Part shown: in pieces, positions 46,089 through 55,106 of the stretch
How the letters are laid out: every line of letters starts with the position of its first letter
Numbering within the stretch: the first letter of the stretch is position 1
Source: Cysteiniphilum marinum
GTDB taxonomy: Bacteria; Pseudomonadota; Gammaproteobacteria; Francisellales; Francisellaceae
Direction of reading: 5' to 3'
Length of the DNA: 64,000 nt
NCBI RefSeq assembly: GCF_014857925.1
Contig: NZ_JACYVZ010000014.1
Span: 1-64,000 of the forward strand
Notes under the pieces: model-generated
Database searches by the model: none
What the model was told of the DNA's origin: nothing
What the model saw: the letters and a program-made list of their open reading frames with translations, nothing else
Made by a program: the position numbers and the translations under genes

Positions 46089-46964
46089 TTAGCTTGTTAT
46101 CCTTTGACGTTGTGCCTGAAGCTGGATTATAACAATGGCACTAGCGATTGTCAGCACTATTCCTACAAGTGTCAGCCAGTCATAACGATCTGCGAAAAAA
46201 AAGACACCAATAAGGGCCGCAAAAATAACATTAGCGTAATACAGCACAGAAAAACTCTGCGCCTGAATATAGCCTAATGCCAACACCAAAAGGTATTGTA
46301 CAAAGAAAAATAACACACCAATTGCAACGAGTATTAAAAGTGCGTAAAGCGATATTGCTTGCCAGAAAGGAGTACTAACAACTCCAGCAATAATACTTGA
46401 AAATAAAAAGTAATAAAAAACAGTCGTCAAACCATTATCATAGCTTGAAATTTTACGCACCATAATAATTGATAGCGCCATAGATAAGCCAGCCCCTAAT
46501 GCAACAATGGCGTAAGGGTTCATGATTTTAGCATCAGGCTTTAGAATCATCATAACACCAACAAAACCAACAATTAACGGCAACCATAATGCATGCTGAA
46601 ACTTTTGTCGCATAAAAATAAATAAGATAAAGGGCACAAAAAATGGTGCTGTATTTGCTAACAATACACCATCGACTAATGGCACATGCATAATTGCAAT
46701 AAATAGAAAATAGCTGATCCCCAAACTAAACACCGTTCTTGCTAAATGCTGCCATGGCACTTGTGTTTTTAATAAATTGACCTGCCATTGATGCTTTTTA
46801 TAAAAGATAATTGGCAATATCAGAATTAACGCAACTAAACTTTGACTAAATACAATCACAGGTATACTTAATCCGATATTAAACTTCTTAATCAATGCTG
46901 CTTGAAATGCATAAATTAATGCACTTAACAGCGTGAAACTCACCCCTAAATAACTATTTTTCAT
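46089..46964 (-). CDS. EamA/DMT-family transporter
   Basis: This 291-residue protein has ten predicted transmembrane helices in two EamA halves, the first starting LGVSFTLLSALIYAFQAALIKK and the second starting PYAIVALGAGLSMALSIIMVRK. Members of the drug/metabolite superfamily export metabolites or drugs. The tight MarR linkage suggests inducible efflux. The substrate is unknown. Confidence 0.88.
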   Translation of the reverse strand: MKNSYLGVSFTLLSALIYAFQAALIKKFNIGLSIPVIVFSQSLVALILILPIIFYKKHQWQVNLLKTQVPWQHLARTVFSLGISYFLFIAIMHVPLVDGVLLANTAPFFVPFILFIFMRQKFQHALWLPLIVGFVGVMMILKPDAKIMNPYAIVALGAGLSMALSIIMVRKISSYDNGLTTVFYYFLFSSIIAGVVSTPFWQAISLYALLILVAIGVLFFFVQYLLVLALGYIQAQSFSVLYYANVIFAALIGVFFFADRYDWLTLVGIVLTIASAIVIIQLQAQRQRITS

Positions 46965-47048
46965 TTGATTTAACTTAAATACACATTTAATAATTAATGA
47001 TTATTATAATTTTTAATTTTAAAAACACAACATTTACATTTTAGCTAA

Positions 47049-47207
47049 GACTAAATATTCACCCACAAGTGCTCACCCCACCCTAAGCGTAAGTCGAAGC
47101 GATTCACTGAACATCTGTCGAAGTGGGTAATCATGCTTCATAGAGGCTTTGACTTACGCTCAGCCAACGCTTACACAATCAAAGTGGGCAGGAATATGGT
47201 CATAGCC
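47049..47207. repeat. Long dispersed repeat (about 160 bp), copy 2, inverted relative to 19534-19666
   Basis: It matches the reverse complement of the copy in the murE-DAHP synthase gap, with the same blocks in the same order (GACTAAA, CACCCACAAGTGCTCACC, CTTACGCTCAGCCA, CAATCAAAGTGGG, ATATGGTCAT). About 25 extra bases in the middle make it longer. It lies in the 403-bp gap upstream of the EamA gene. The rest of that gap is the heptamer array and AT-rich sequence. Confidence 0.7.
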
Positions 47208-47239
47208 TACATTTTAAATATAAAAAGGCGACTCACGAG

Positions 47240-47358
47240 TTATGGGTTATGGGTTATGGGTTATGGGTTATGGGTTATGGGTTATGGGTTATGGGTTATG
47301 GGTTATGGGTTATGGGTTATGGGTTATAGGTTATAGGTTATAGGTTATAGGTTATAGG
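47240..47358. repeat. Heptanucleotide tandem array, 12 x TTATGGG plus 5 x TTATAGG
   Basis: Twelve exact TTATGGG units are followed by five TTATAGG units, 119 bp and 17 copies in all. It ends 9 bases past the stop codon of the secreted hypothetical gene, so its mRNA would carry CCTATAA and then CCCATAA units after the stop. The switch from G to A marks two expansion phases. Confidence 0.97.
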
Positions 47359-47367
47359 TTATAGTGA

Positions 47368-47907
47368 TTATTTTGAAGATTGACGCGTGAGTAACAACTG
47401 ATTCTGCAGAGAAATTTTCTCTAAAGCCAAAATAATTTTATTATTCTGCTCAAGCAGCAACTGATTCTGCTGCGCCTGTTTATAAGCTAGATACAAACTA
47501 TACTGCTGATATTTTGTTAGATCATCTGCATTTTTGTCCGCTTTAACAAACATATTGCTAAGCTCTGTTTGCAGTTGATCAATTTGTCCTTCATTGCCAA
47601 CCGTTACTGGATAATTAATTTGTGCTGTTTGTGAAACGGCAACAGGATTCTCAGGCGTAATCGCTTGCGGCGCTTGTACACCTCTTAGCTGATCTTCCAA
47701 AGACATCGATTGATTACCTGGAGAAATAACTTTCATCCGGCTACCTGTTTGCGATGTGTCACTGACAATCGTTGCTTGCTGTTGAGTTTGCGATTCAGTC
47801 ATAGCACTATGTGTTGGGCTAGCTGTTGACTCTGTTGCTGCAAAAACTGATGACACACTAAAAGCACTGACGGTTAAAAGAGATAAAATAATGCGTATTT
47901 TTGTCAT
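47368..47907 (-). CDS. Secreted Gln-rich hypothetical protein
   Basis: This 179-residue protein of unknown function has an N-terminal signal peptide (MTKIRIILSLLTVSAFSVSS, cleavage after VFA). A Ser/Thr/Gln-rich low-complexity part follows, then a helical Gln/Leu-rich C-terminus (QYSLYLAYKQAQQNQLLLEQ). I choose the ATG at 47907, 13 bases after the queA stop. An upstream start at 47970 would lie inside queA. It is likely read from the queA transcript. No family recognised. Confidence 0.7.
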   Translation of the reverse strand: MTKIRIILSLLTVSAFSVSSVFAATESTASPTHSAMTESQTQQQATIVSDTSQTGSRMKVISPGNQSMSLEDQLRGVQAPQAITPENPVAVSQTAQINYPVTVGNEGQIDQLQTELSNMFVKADKNADDLTKYQQYSLYLAYKQAQQNQLLLEQNNKIILALEKISLQNQLLLTRQSSK

Positions 47908-47920
47908 TGTGATTGTGACT

Positions 47921-48940
47921 TTAATGAATAAACATAGCATCACCATAACTATAAAAGCGATAGTTGTCATCTATTGCATGGCGATATGCTTTTTTTATCA
48001 TATCAATTGAAGAAAAGGCACTAACTAACATAATTAATGTTGATTTTGGTAAGTGAAAATTGGTGACCATTGCATCAATAACATGAAAGGTTTTCCCTGG
48101 ATACAGAAAGATATCACTCTCACCATAAAATGCCTTTATCTGACCATTGCCATTAGCTGCCGCTGTTTCCAATGAACGCACTGAAGTTGTACCCACAGCA
48201 ATTACACGCCCACCTTGCGATTTGGTTTTATTGATCTGATCACATACATTTTGTGGCACATCAATCAATTCACTATGCATAACATGCTCATGAATATCAT
48301 CCGTTTGCACCGGCTTAAAGGTACCAGAGCCTACATGCAATGTGACATAAGCAATATCAGCACCTTTGTCTTTTATTTTTTGTAATATCTCTTTAGTAAA
48401 ATGAAGTCCAGCAGTTGGTGCTGCAACAGAGCCAAGAAGCTCACTATAAACCGTCTGATATCGCTCTATATCAAAGGTTTCATCTTGGCGCTTGATATAA
48501 GGAGGCAGAGGCATATGACCATGCTCAGCCATTAACTGCCAAACATTGCCATCAATTAATTCAATATGATATAACCCGTCATTTTTCTCAATCACACGTG
48601 CTTTAATATCAGCGATCTCCACCACTGAATTCAGTTTAGGTGCTTTATTAGCGCGAACATGGCTAACAAAAAGCTTATCATTTACTACTTTTTCAATCAA
48701 AAATTCAAGTTTAGCGCCAGTTTCTTTCTGTCCAAAAAGGCGCGCTGCCATCACCCGTGAATTATTAAAAACAACCAAGTCACCTGCTTGTATATAATCA
48801 ACAATCTCACTAAAAATATGATTAGTTAATGCTTGTTTTTGGCGATCAAGTACCAATAAACGACTTTGATCACGCTCTTTTGCAGGATAACGCGCAATAA
48901 GATGCTCAGGTAATTCATAATCAAAAAGTTCTGTTTTCAC
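47921..48940 (-). CDS. queA: S-adenosylmethionine:tRNA ribosyltransferase-isomerase QueA
   Basis: QueA transfers the ribosyl part of S-adenosylmethionine to preQ1 in tRNA, making epoxyqueuosine. The protein shows FDYELPEHLIARYPAKERDQSRLLVL, VVFNNSRVMAARLFG, PLPPYIKR, YQTVYSELLGSVAAPTAGLHFT, HVGSGTFKPVQ and the C-terminal NFHLPKSTLIMLVSAFSS. The GTG at 48940 (339 residues) fits family starts and has GAGGA ten bases upstream; a TTG at 48964 is in frame but has no ribosome site. Its usual neighbour tgt is not here. Confidence 0.95.
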   Translation of the reverse strand: MKTELFDYELPEHLIARYPAKERDQSRLLVLDRQKQALTNHIFSEIVDYIQAGDLVVFNNSRVMAARLFGQKETGAKLEFLIEKVVNDKLFVSHVRANKAPKLNSVVEIADIKARVIEKNDGLYHIELIDGNVWQLMAEHGHMPLPPYIKRQDETFDIERYQTVYSELLGSVAAPTAGLHFTKEILQKIKDKGADIAYVTLHVGSGTFKPVQTDDIHEHVMHSELIDVPQNVCDQINKTKSQGGRVIAVGTTSVRSLETAAANGNGQIKAFYGESDIFLYPGKTFHVIDAMVTNFHLPKSTLIMLVSAFSSIDMIKKAYRHAIDDNYRFYSYGDAMFIH

Positions 48941-48995
48941 AAGTGTCACATCCTCTATAAACAATACAATTTAATGAGATAAATTTCTCAAGGGC

Positions 48996-49172
48996 GGGCG
49001 TATGCAATACGCCCCTACGCTTACATTTATCACAGGTAACTTTCTAGGGGCGTATTCATATACCCCTACGCTTATATTTATTACAGGCAGCTTTGCAAGG
49101 GTGTGTTGCATATGCCTCTACCGCTTACATTTATCACAAGCAACTTTGTAGGGGCGTATTGCATACGCCCTT
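48996..49172. repeat. Four-fold tandem array of a ~51-bp hairpin repeat
   Basis: Near-palindromes GGGCGTATGCAATACGCCC, GGGGCGTATTCATATACCCC, a degraded third copy and GGGGCGTATTGCATACGCCC recur about every 51 bases. They are separated by CTACGCTTACATTTATCACAGG-type spacers with few changes. The core matches the copy in groESL. It lies between queA and the rpmA terminator. Confidence 0.85.
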
Positions 49173-49191
49173 GTATAAAACAAATAGCAAT

Positions 49192-49220
49192 AAAAAAGGC
49201 GCCAATCCGGCGCCTTTTTT
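49192..49220 (-). terminator. Rho-independent terminator of rplU-rpmA
   Basis: GGCGCC-AATCC-GGCGCC with six A before and six T after lies 27 bases past the rpmA stop codon. It could act in both directions. Confidence 0.92.
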
Positions 49221-49246
49221 ATTTGTTGGCTTTCGCTAATTGATAA

Positions 49247-49513
49247 TTAAGCGTTAGCAACTGCTTCAATTGAAACGAATTGACGATTTAAAGGACCACC
49301 TGTGTGGAACTTAACAACGCCATCAGTCGTTGCAAACAACGTGTGATCACGACCACAACCAACATTAACACCAGCATGGAATTTTGTACCACGTTGACGT
49401 ACTATAATTGAACCTGCTTTAACAGTTTCACCACCATAGCGCTTAACACCTAGGTACTTAGGATTGGAATCGCGACCGTTACGAGTACTACCGCCTGCTT
49501 TCTTATGAGCCAT
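49247..49513 (-). CDS. rpmA: Large ribosomal subunit protein bL27
   Basis: bL27 lies near the peptidyl-transferase centre. The 88-residue protein begins [28 protein letters not shown], which is the family N-terminus, followed by [15 protein letters not shown] and [16 protein letters not shown]. It follows rplU by 17 bases and is terminated by the hairpin at 49192-49220. Confidence 0.99.
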   Translation of the reverse strand: MAHKKAGGSTRNGRDSNPKYLGVKRYGGETVKAGSIIVRQRGTKFHAGVNVGCGRDHTLFATTDGVVKFHTGGPLNRQFVSIEAVANA

Positions 49514-49530
49514 GTTTTATACTCCTTAAA

Positions 49531-49842
49531 TTAACCTTGAATTGCTGTGACTTTTACCGCAGTGTAATACTGACGATGACCTTGACGTTTCATGCTGTGC
49601 TTACGACGACGAAACTTGATAATCTGAACTTTCTTATGACGACCTTGCTCAACGATTTCAGCAACCACTTTAGCACCATCAACAACAGGACTGCCAACTT
49701 TGATCTCATCGCCATTTTGCAACATCAACACATCAGTGAACTCAATCGTTTCACCAACGCCTTTTTCAATTTTTTCTAGCTTAAGTACACCACCTTCTTT
49801 GGCTTTGTACTGCTTACCGCCACTTTTAATAATTGCGAACAT
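49531..49842 (-). CDS. rplU: Large ribosomal subunit protein bL21
   Basis: bL21 binds 23S rRNA. The 103-residue product begins MFAIIKSGGKQYKAKEGG and ends with RRRKHSMKRQGHRQYYTAVKVTAI, as usual. I set the start at 49842, since GGAG lies six bases upstream; a longer frame to 49896 adds 18 unrelated residues. obgE, often the next gene in this operon, is absent here. Confidence 0.98.
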   Translation of the reverse strand: MFAIIKSGGKQYKAKEGGVLKLEKIEKGVGETIEFTDVLMLQNGDEIKVGSPVVDGAKVVAEIVEQGRHKKVQIIKFRRRKHSMKRQGHRQYYTAVKVTAIQG

Positions 49843-49958
49843 AATATTCTCCGAATGCTCAAGCTGACATAATGCCGCTTGACTTTTTGTTATCATAATT
49901 TAAAGCGCTTTTTAAAAAGCTCGCAAATTCTATTGTTTTTTGTAGCAAATAGCAATAT

Positions 49959-50249
49959 TCATGGCTTAATAAATTCAACAATATTGCCTGAGGGGTCTTT
50001 TGCATAACAAGATAAAGTACCATCACGATGTTGTTTCAACTTGCCAAGACTTTCTGCATTTTCAGAATTAAATGCAATATGTGGTGGATGCTGGTGTGGC
50101 ACAACAAAGGCAAGCTTTATATTTTGAAACTCAATCATTGCCCACGTATCATCCTGATAAATGAGTTTGGCATTAAAGTGCGACAAATACCATGTAAGTG
50201 TTTGCTCTAAGTCTTTGACCACAATGGCAACATGATCAATTCTATCCAT
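49959..50249 (-). CDS. VOC-superfamily (glyoxalase-like) small protein
   Basis: This 96-residue protein has a single VOC fold: DHVAIVVKDLEQTLTWYLSHF at the start, KLAFVVPHQHPPHIAF in the middle and a final CYAKDPSGNIVEFIKP with the metal-ligand Glu. His5 and Glu91 are plausible ligands. It is short for the family and has no partner domain, so it probably acts as a dimer. Substrate unknown. Confidence 0.78.
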   Translation of the reverse strand: MDRIDHVAIVVKDLEQTLTWYLSHFNAKLIYQDDTWAMIEFQNIKLAFVVPHQHPPHIAFNSENAESLGKLKQHRDGTLSCYAKDPSGNIVEFIKP

Positions 50250-50447
50250 TTCATCGCCCTTTACTTATAAAATCATACGTTTAGTATAAAAACTATTTAA
50301 GCAATAGCCAACACTCCGTTAAAAGTTCTGTATCCGCCACCTCATGATCGAAATTGTAATAGCAGAATATACAAGGCAAATCAGCACAAACCATTTTATA
50401 GTATTTCTATCATTGCCTTACGCCATTCTTGTTTAAATTGACAATGT

Positions 50448-50457
50448 ATTGTACAAT
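50448..50457. promoter_or_regulatory. Operator-like palindrome of yefM-yoeB
   Basis: ATTGTACAAT is a perfect ten-base palindrome with the TGTACA core known for YefM-YoeB repressor sites in E. coli. A TTGACA lies just upstream at 50438-50443 and could be a -35 element. The antitoxin ATG follows 32 bases later. Confidence 0.6.
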
Positions 50458-50489
50458 TTGAATCACTTATAAGCAGAGCGAGTATAAAT

Positions 50490-50744
50490 ATGGAAAAAGT
50501 AACCTATTCAAAATGCCGAAACAATCTAGCCTCGATGATTAATAAAGTAAATGATGATCATGCTCCGCTATTAATTACCAGAGAAAGAGGAAAAGATGCC
50601 GTTTTAATGTCGCTTGAGGATTATAACGCTTACAATGAAACACTTTATCTGATGAGCTCACCTGAAAATGCAAAACAACTTAATAAAGCAATTCATGATT
50701 TAGAGAAGATGAAAAATGTTATTCAAAGAGACCTAATGGAATGA
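50490..50744 (+). CDS. yefM: YefM/Phd-family antitoxin
   Basis: This 84-residue antitoxin begins YSKCRNNLASMINKVNDDHAPLLITRERGKDAVLMSLEDYNAY, the Phd/YefM DNA-binding fold. An acidic helix-rich tail wraps the toxin. Its TGA overlaps the toxin ATG (ATGA). YefM represses its own operon, more strongly when bound to YoeB, and the palindrome upstream fits this. Confidence 0.93.
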   Translation: MEKVTYSKCRNNLASMINKVNDDHAPLLITRERGKDAVLMSLEDYNAYNETLYLMSSPENAKQLNKAIHDLEKMKNVIQRDLME

Positions 50745-50995
50745 TCCTATGTTGGCATAGTCTTGCTTGGGAACAATATCTATATTGGCAAGCACATGAC
50801 AAAAAAATAGTAAAGTCCATTAATAGACTTATAAAAGAAATCATGCGTGACCCTTTCAAAGGAATTGGCAAACCTGAACCGCTAAAGCATAATCTACAAG
50901 GTTGGTACTCTCGAAGAATTGATTTGACGCATAGACTTGTTTATAAAGTTGAAGGTAACAATTTACTTATCGCCCAATGCCGTTTTCACTACTAA
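50741..50995 (+). CDS. yoeB: Txe/YoeB-type mRNA-interferase toxin
   Basis: This 84-residue RelE-like toxin shows WHSLAWEQYLYWQAHDKK, IKEIMRDPFKGIGKPEPLKHNLQGWYSRRID and HRLVYKVEGNNLLIAQCRFHY. The terminal tyrosine, the penultimate His and the conserved Arg and Glu are the YoeB catalytic residues. It cuts mRNA on the ribosome. Confidence 0.94.
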   Translation: MILCWHSLAWEQYLYWQAHDKKIVKSINRLIKEIMRDPFKGIGKPEPLKHNLQGWYSRRIDLTHRLVYKVEGNNLLIAQCRFHY

Positions 50996-51007
50996 ATCAA
51001 CAATACT

Positions 51008-51670
51008 CTAACTGCCAATTAATGTACTAAGCTCATCAATATTTTTTGCACAAAGCCTAGTAACAGATAAAACTTTGTCTCTCTGAGCATGTTCAGTATA
51101 AGCAATAAACTCATCAGCAATACCAGCATTATAAAGCTCATAGTCGGTAAAACCATCGCCAACAATTACGGTTTTTCCAGTCAATTGATCTTGGATTTTT
51201 GTAGCACCAGTGACTTTTGAATCACAAAAACCATTGTCATTATTTAAGCCATCAAAGTATCCATTTTCATCCCAGTGTAAATTCACCGCAAAAACGCGTG
51301 ATGCTGGAATACCCAGATACTCAGCAAAAGGCAAAATAAGTTCACTAAAACCACCACTAATAATCCACACTTTGACATTATGCTGATGTAATGTTTCGAT
51401 TAATTCCTTGATACCAACAGTTAATGCACTAGGACAATACTGAGTAATAAACTCATTGACTGCGGCCTTTGTTGGCTTTGCTACTTTTAAACGCGCCTCC
51501 AAACTATCACGAAAACTCATCTCACCATTCATACCGGCATTCGTTAAGGTTTCAATTTGCTGTATTTTAGACTGATCCCCTTGAAGCAGCTCAGCCATGA
51601 TAACTTCTAGTGATTCAAAATGGATCAGCGTTGAATCAAAATCAAAAATCACATTATTGTACTTACACAT
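51008..51670 (-). CDS. SerB-like HAD-family phosphatase
   Basis: This 220-residue protein has VIFDFDSTLIHFESLE (motif I, DxDST-type as in phosphoserine phosphatase), WIISGGFSELILPFAEYLGI (motif II) and VIVGDGFTDYELYNAG (motif III/IV), with a helical cap between. It is closest to SerB-type enzymes, and a role in serine synthesis or another small phosphate ester is plausible. It lies 18 bases after nadB on the same strand. Confidence 0.8.
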   Translation of the reverse strand: MCKYNNVIFDFDSTLIHFESLEVIMAELLQGDQSKIQQIETLTNAGMNGEMSFRDSLEARLKVAKPTKAAVNEFITQYCPSALTVGIKELIETLHQHNVKVWIISGGFSELILPFAEYLGIPASRVFAVNLHWDENGYFDGLNNDNGFCDSKVTGATKIQDQLTGKTVIVGDGFTDYELYNAGIADEFIAYTEHAQRDKVLSVTRLCAKNIDELSTLIGS

Positions 51671-51688
51671 AGTGCACCGTCCGTTTTA

Positions 51689-53263
51689 TTAATTTTTAGC
51701 TGGATGCAAAATAGTAGGTTTTAAAAACCGCGGATCTTTTTGCTTATAATCCAGCGTAAAATGAAGCCCTCGACTTTCCTTTCTGCGCATTGCAGACTCA
51801 ACCATCAATTCAGCAACTAACACCAGATTTCTAAGCTCTAACAAATCAGCAGTTACCGTAAAATCAGAATAATAGTCAAATACCTCCTGGCGCAACAGCT
51901 TAATCCGATGCATTGCGCGCTCCAAGCGTTTGTTACTTCTAACAATCCCCATAAAGTCCCACATGCAACGTCTGATCTCACGCCAATTATGGCGAATAAA
52001 AATCTCCTCATCCGAGTCCATGACGAGTGCATCATCCCAGCGGGGAATATCTGACATTGGTATTAATTTTGAGAGATTTTGTTTAATATCATTAGCCGCA
52101 GCAAAAGCATATACAAGACACTCTAATAACGAATTACTTGCCATGCGATTAGCGCCGTGAAGTCCTGTATAAGTTACCTCTCCTGCAGCATACAATCCAA
52201 CAACATCGGTACGTGCCTTATTATCAACCATCACACCACCACAAGTGTAGTGTGCCGCTGGCACCACGGGAATCTGATCTTTGGTCAAATCAAGTCCATA
52301 TTTTAATAAATTTTCATAAATCATCGGAAAGTGTTCTTTAATAAATGCCTCTGGCTTATGGGTAATGTCCAAGTAAACACATTCTAAACCATATTTTTTC
52401 ATCTGCAGGTCAATAGCGCGTGCAACAACATCACGAGGGGCCAGCTCAGCACGCTCATCAATCTCAGGCATAAAACGCTTACCATCAGGCAAACGCAAAT
52501 ATGCGCCTTCACCACGCAATGCCTCACTTAATAAAAATGATCCTGCTTGAACGTGATATAGGCAAGTCGGATGAAATTGATTAAACTCCAAATTTGCCAC
52601 GCGACAGCCCGCGCGATAGGCAATGGCAATGCCATCGCCACTAGAGACCACGGGATTAGTGGAATATTGATAGACGCGTGAGGCACCTCCTGATGCCAAG
52701 ACAACAGCACGTGCACCAAAAGTTTCAATCTTGTTTGACTTAAGGTTTAACGCGTAAGCCCCAACACAACGTTGTTGCTGTAAAATCAAATCAACGACAT
52801 TGTAATATTCATATACTTTTATATTCGGGTGATTTTTAACTAAAGCCGTTAACGTCGTTTGTACTTCTTTGCCCGTAGCATCCGCAGCATGCAAAATTCG
52901 ACGATAAGAGTGTCCTCCTTCCATCGTTAAGTGGTAATAATTTTCATGCTCACTATCTAACGTAAAGTGCACGCCTTGATCAATCAACCATTCAACACAT
53001 GATTTAGCATTCTCAACAGTAAAACGCACCGCTTTTTTATCACATAACCCATCACCTGCAATAAGGGTATCTTTAATATGCGCCTCTAATGAGTCCCCTT
53101 TGTCCATCACTGCAGCAATTCCACCTTGTGCATAAAGGCTGGAGCCTTCACCCAAGGCGGATTTACACAATATCGCCACGTTACAATCATCCGCTAAATT
53201 AAGTGCGGCTGTTAACCCCGCGGTACCTGCTCCGACAATTAATACATCTGTTTGCTCAAGCAT
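51689..53263 (-). CDS. nadB: L-aspartate oxidase NadB
   Basis: NadB is the flavoenzyme that makes iminoaspartate for quinolinate and NAD synthesis. The 524-residue protein starts [20 protein letters not shown] and contains [51 protein letters not shown] and [14 protein letters not shown], then [29 protein letters not shown]. It belongs to the SdhA/FrdA superfamily. nadA and nadC are not adjacent. Confidence 0.96.
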   Translation of the reverse strand: MLEQTDVLIVGAGTAGLTAALNLADDCNVAILCKSALGEGSSLYAQGGIAAVMDKGDSLEAHIKDTLIAGDGLCDKKAVRFTVENAKSCVEWLIDQGVHFTLDSEHENYYHLTMEGGHSYRRILHAADATGKEVQTTLTALVKNHPNIKVYEYYNVVDLILQQQRCVGAYALNLKSNKIETFGARAVVLASGGASRVYQYSTNPVVSSGDGIAIAYRAGCRVANLEFNQFHPTCLYHVQAGSFLLSEALRGEGAYLRLPDGKRFMPEIDERAELAPRDVVARAIDLQMKKYGLECVYLDITHKPEAFIKEHFPMIYENLLKYGLDLTKDQIPVVPAAHYTCGGVMVDNKARTDVVGLYAAGEVTYTGLHGANRMASNSLLECLVYAFAAANDIKQNLSKLIPMSDIPRWDDALVMDSDEEIFIRHNWREIRRCMWDFMGIVRSNKRLERAMHRIKLLRQEVFDYYSDFTVTADLLELRNLVLVAELMVESAMRRKESRGLHFTLDYKQKDPRFLKPTILHPAKN

Positions 53264-53315
53264 GTTAAATCATTCGCTATTACGTCAAAACTTAGGCGAT
53301 TATACGTGATTATAA

Positions 53316-53483
53316 GCTCATGTGTTAATATATACCGCTCAACTTCATATCCCTAACCCAAAATTAGATCGCGACGCCATGATCGCGGCAAGTGCAATTA
53401 CTCATGGAATGACTCTGGTAACACGTAATATCATTGATTTTAAAGATATGAGCGTAGCATTAATTAACCCTTGGGATGAATAA
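53316..53483 (+). pseudogene. C-terminal fragment of a FitB/VapC-type PIN toxin
   Basis: A 55-codon open stretch ends at the TAA of 53481-53483 and encodes LDRDAMIAASAITHGMTLVT then a RNIIDFKDMSVALINPWDE tail. DAMIAASA-THGMTLVTRN-DF-NPW is the PIN-toxin C-terminal motif set (FitB type). No start codon or N-terminus precedes it, and the 235 bases downstream hold only repeats, so it is a dead remnant. Confidence 0.8.
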
Positions 53484-53535
53484 CAAGTATAAACAATAGT
53501 TAAGCGCCTAAATAATAGTTTCATTAGTAAGTATA

Positions 53536-53606
53536 GATATCCGAGTCAAGCTCAAATATGATCGCTCAATGTTTTGCTGTCATTTTTGGATTTGATCCAA
53601 AAATCA
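53536..53606. repeat. Dispersed intergenic repeat, inverted-repeat type (copy 2, degraded)
   Basis: ATATCCGAGTCAAGCTCAAATATGA and TTTTTGGATTTGATCCAAAAATC are imperfect copies of the motif at 16394-16460. The remaining sequence up to the transporter gene is the second repeat type and AT-rich filler. Confidence 0.4.
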
Positions 53607-53650
53607 AAAAAATACCTGATGTAATGAATCAAGAGTAAGTTGCGTTTCAA

Positions 53651-53706
53651 TCCCCTCACCCGTGCAGCTTGAGCTGCACGAGCAATCCCACAAGGGGAGA
53701 GGTGCT
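53651..53706. repeat. Dispersed intergenic repeat, GCAGC hairpin type (copy 2, inverted)
   Basis: CCCCTCACCCGTGCAGC, TTGAGCTGCACG and CCCACAAGGGGAGAGG mirror the block at 16547-16599 in the opposite direction. It lies at the 3' end of the transporter gene. Confidence 0.6.
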
Positions 53707-53718
53707 AGCTGGTGCAAC

Positions 53719-55020
53719 TTATTTTTGTGAGTTCTCACCTAACTCAAAATATCTACTGGTACGTGTTTCTGGCATTTTATAAATCACTGCCAAAGTAATG
53801 ATTGACGTAATAATCAAATAATAACAAGGCGCATAATGTGAGCCTGAAACATCTACCAGCATTAATGAGATCATCGGTGTTGTGCCCGCAAATAAGGCAT
53901 TTCCTACATTATAAGCTGCTGACATCCCGCTATAGCGGCATTCCGTTGGAAAAAGCTCACTAATTGCCACCTGAAACGATGCTGTCATCGCTGCCACTAA
54001 TAACGCAAAAATCGACTCAGCAATTAATATCTGAACAATGCCACCGTAATTAAGCCAGATAAACATTGGATAGGCAAGAATGAGTAATAAGAATATCGGG
54101 ACGTTTAGCATTACTTTGCGCCCCCACAAATCGGCAAACCAGCCAAACAATGGCGAGAACACAGCATAGACAACAGATATAACAACAGTAATCCACATCA
54201 CAATACTGACATCTAAATGGCGCGTTGCGATAAAGTTATTCGGCAAAAAAGTTGCCATCATATAATAAGCAATACCGATGTAACCGGTTAACACAAACAC
54301 CCATACAAGCGGCATCTTGGGACCCTTTAGCGCCGTCATTAATGGGTTTTTTAAGGCTTTTTTTGACTTTTTTACTTCTTCAAAAAACGGCGACTCACGC
54401 ACTGAATGCTGCAGGAACATTGAGGTTAATGCAAAAATAAATCCAATAAAAAATGCCACACGCCACCCATACGCAAGCATTTGTGCTTTGCTAAAAACTG
54501 TGGCTAACACACCAACCACTACCGCACTTAGGATCGTACCAACTTGTGATGACATTGCCGCTAAAGCTGTTGCAAATCCACGATATTGCTTTGGCGCACT
54601 TTCAGCAAGCATAATTAAAACGCCAGTATACTCACCACCAACCGAAAAACCCTGAATCATGCGCGCTAAAATTAAAATAACTACCGCCCAAATACCGAAG
54701 CTATTATACGTTGGCATAATGGTCATAATAAACATTGGAATACACATAAGACCAATACTAAGTGTGATCGCATAGCGTCGCCCTAGTCGATCACCAATAG
54801 AACCCAAGACAAAGCCGCCTAGTGGACGCATAAAATAACTCGCCGCAAAGATACCAAAAACAGTAATCAAACCGACAGTTCTATTTTCATCCGGAAAAAA
54901 TAAAACACTTAAGTAAGTCGCCAAATAACCATATAAACTAAATTCAAACCATTCTAAGGCTGCACCCAAGGTCGTAATCGCAACCGTTTTTTTGGTACTT
55001 GCTTGCTTTATCTTTTCCAT
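53719..55020 (-). CDS. MFS transporter of the MHS (ProP-like) family
   Basis: This 433-residue protein has twelve predicted transmembrane helices. It carries ALEWFEFSLYGYLATYLSVLFFP, SYFMRPLGGFVLGSIGDRLGRR (the loop 2-3 MFS motif) and RMIQGFSVGGEYTGVLIMLAESAPKQYRG, which are ProP/ShiA-type metabolite:H+ symporter features. The next upstream genes are a class II aldolase gene and putA, so uptake of proline or a related solute is likely. ProP in E. coli is osmoregulated and its coiled-coil tail is absent here. Confidence 0.85.
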   Translation of the reverse strand: MEKIKQASTKKTVAITTLGAALEWFEFSLYGYLATYLSVLFFPDENRTVGLITVFGIFAASYFMRPLGGFVLGSIGDRLGRRYAITLSIGLMCIPMFIMTIMPTYNSFGIWAVVILILARMIQGFSVGGEYTGVLIMLAESAPKQYRGFATALAAMSSQVGTILSAVVVGVLATVFSKAQMLAYGWRVAFFIGFIFALTSMFLQHSVRESPFFEEVKKSKKALKNPLMTALKGPKMPLVWVFVLTGYIGIAYYMMATFLPNNFIATRHLDVSIVMWITVVISVVYAVFSPLFGWFADLWGRKVMLNVPIFLLLILAYPMFIWLNYGGIVQILIAESIFALLVAAMTASFQVAISELFPTECRYSGMSAAYNVGNALFAGTTPMISLMLVDVSGSHYAPCYYLIITSIITLAVIYKMPETRTSRYFELGENSQK

Positions 55021-55106
55021 ATATTTTGCTATCCCGTTAATTACCTTTTTTTCCTGTCCCGTGCCGAGTCTAACAAACTTCTAAAGATTAATTAACGGAT
55101 TTCCTA

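Noticed and set aside
47133-47336. A 67-codon plus-strand frame over the TTATGGG array
   Set aside because: It is translated repeat sequence (Tyr-Gly-Leu-Trp-Val-Met) crossing the dispersed repeat, with no start context.
27474-47358. Heptamer arrays as CRISPR arrays
   Set aside because: The units are 7 bp without spacers, and no cas genes are present.
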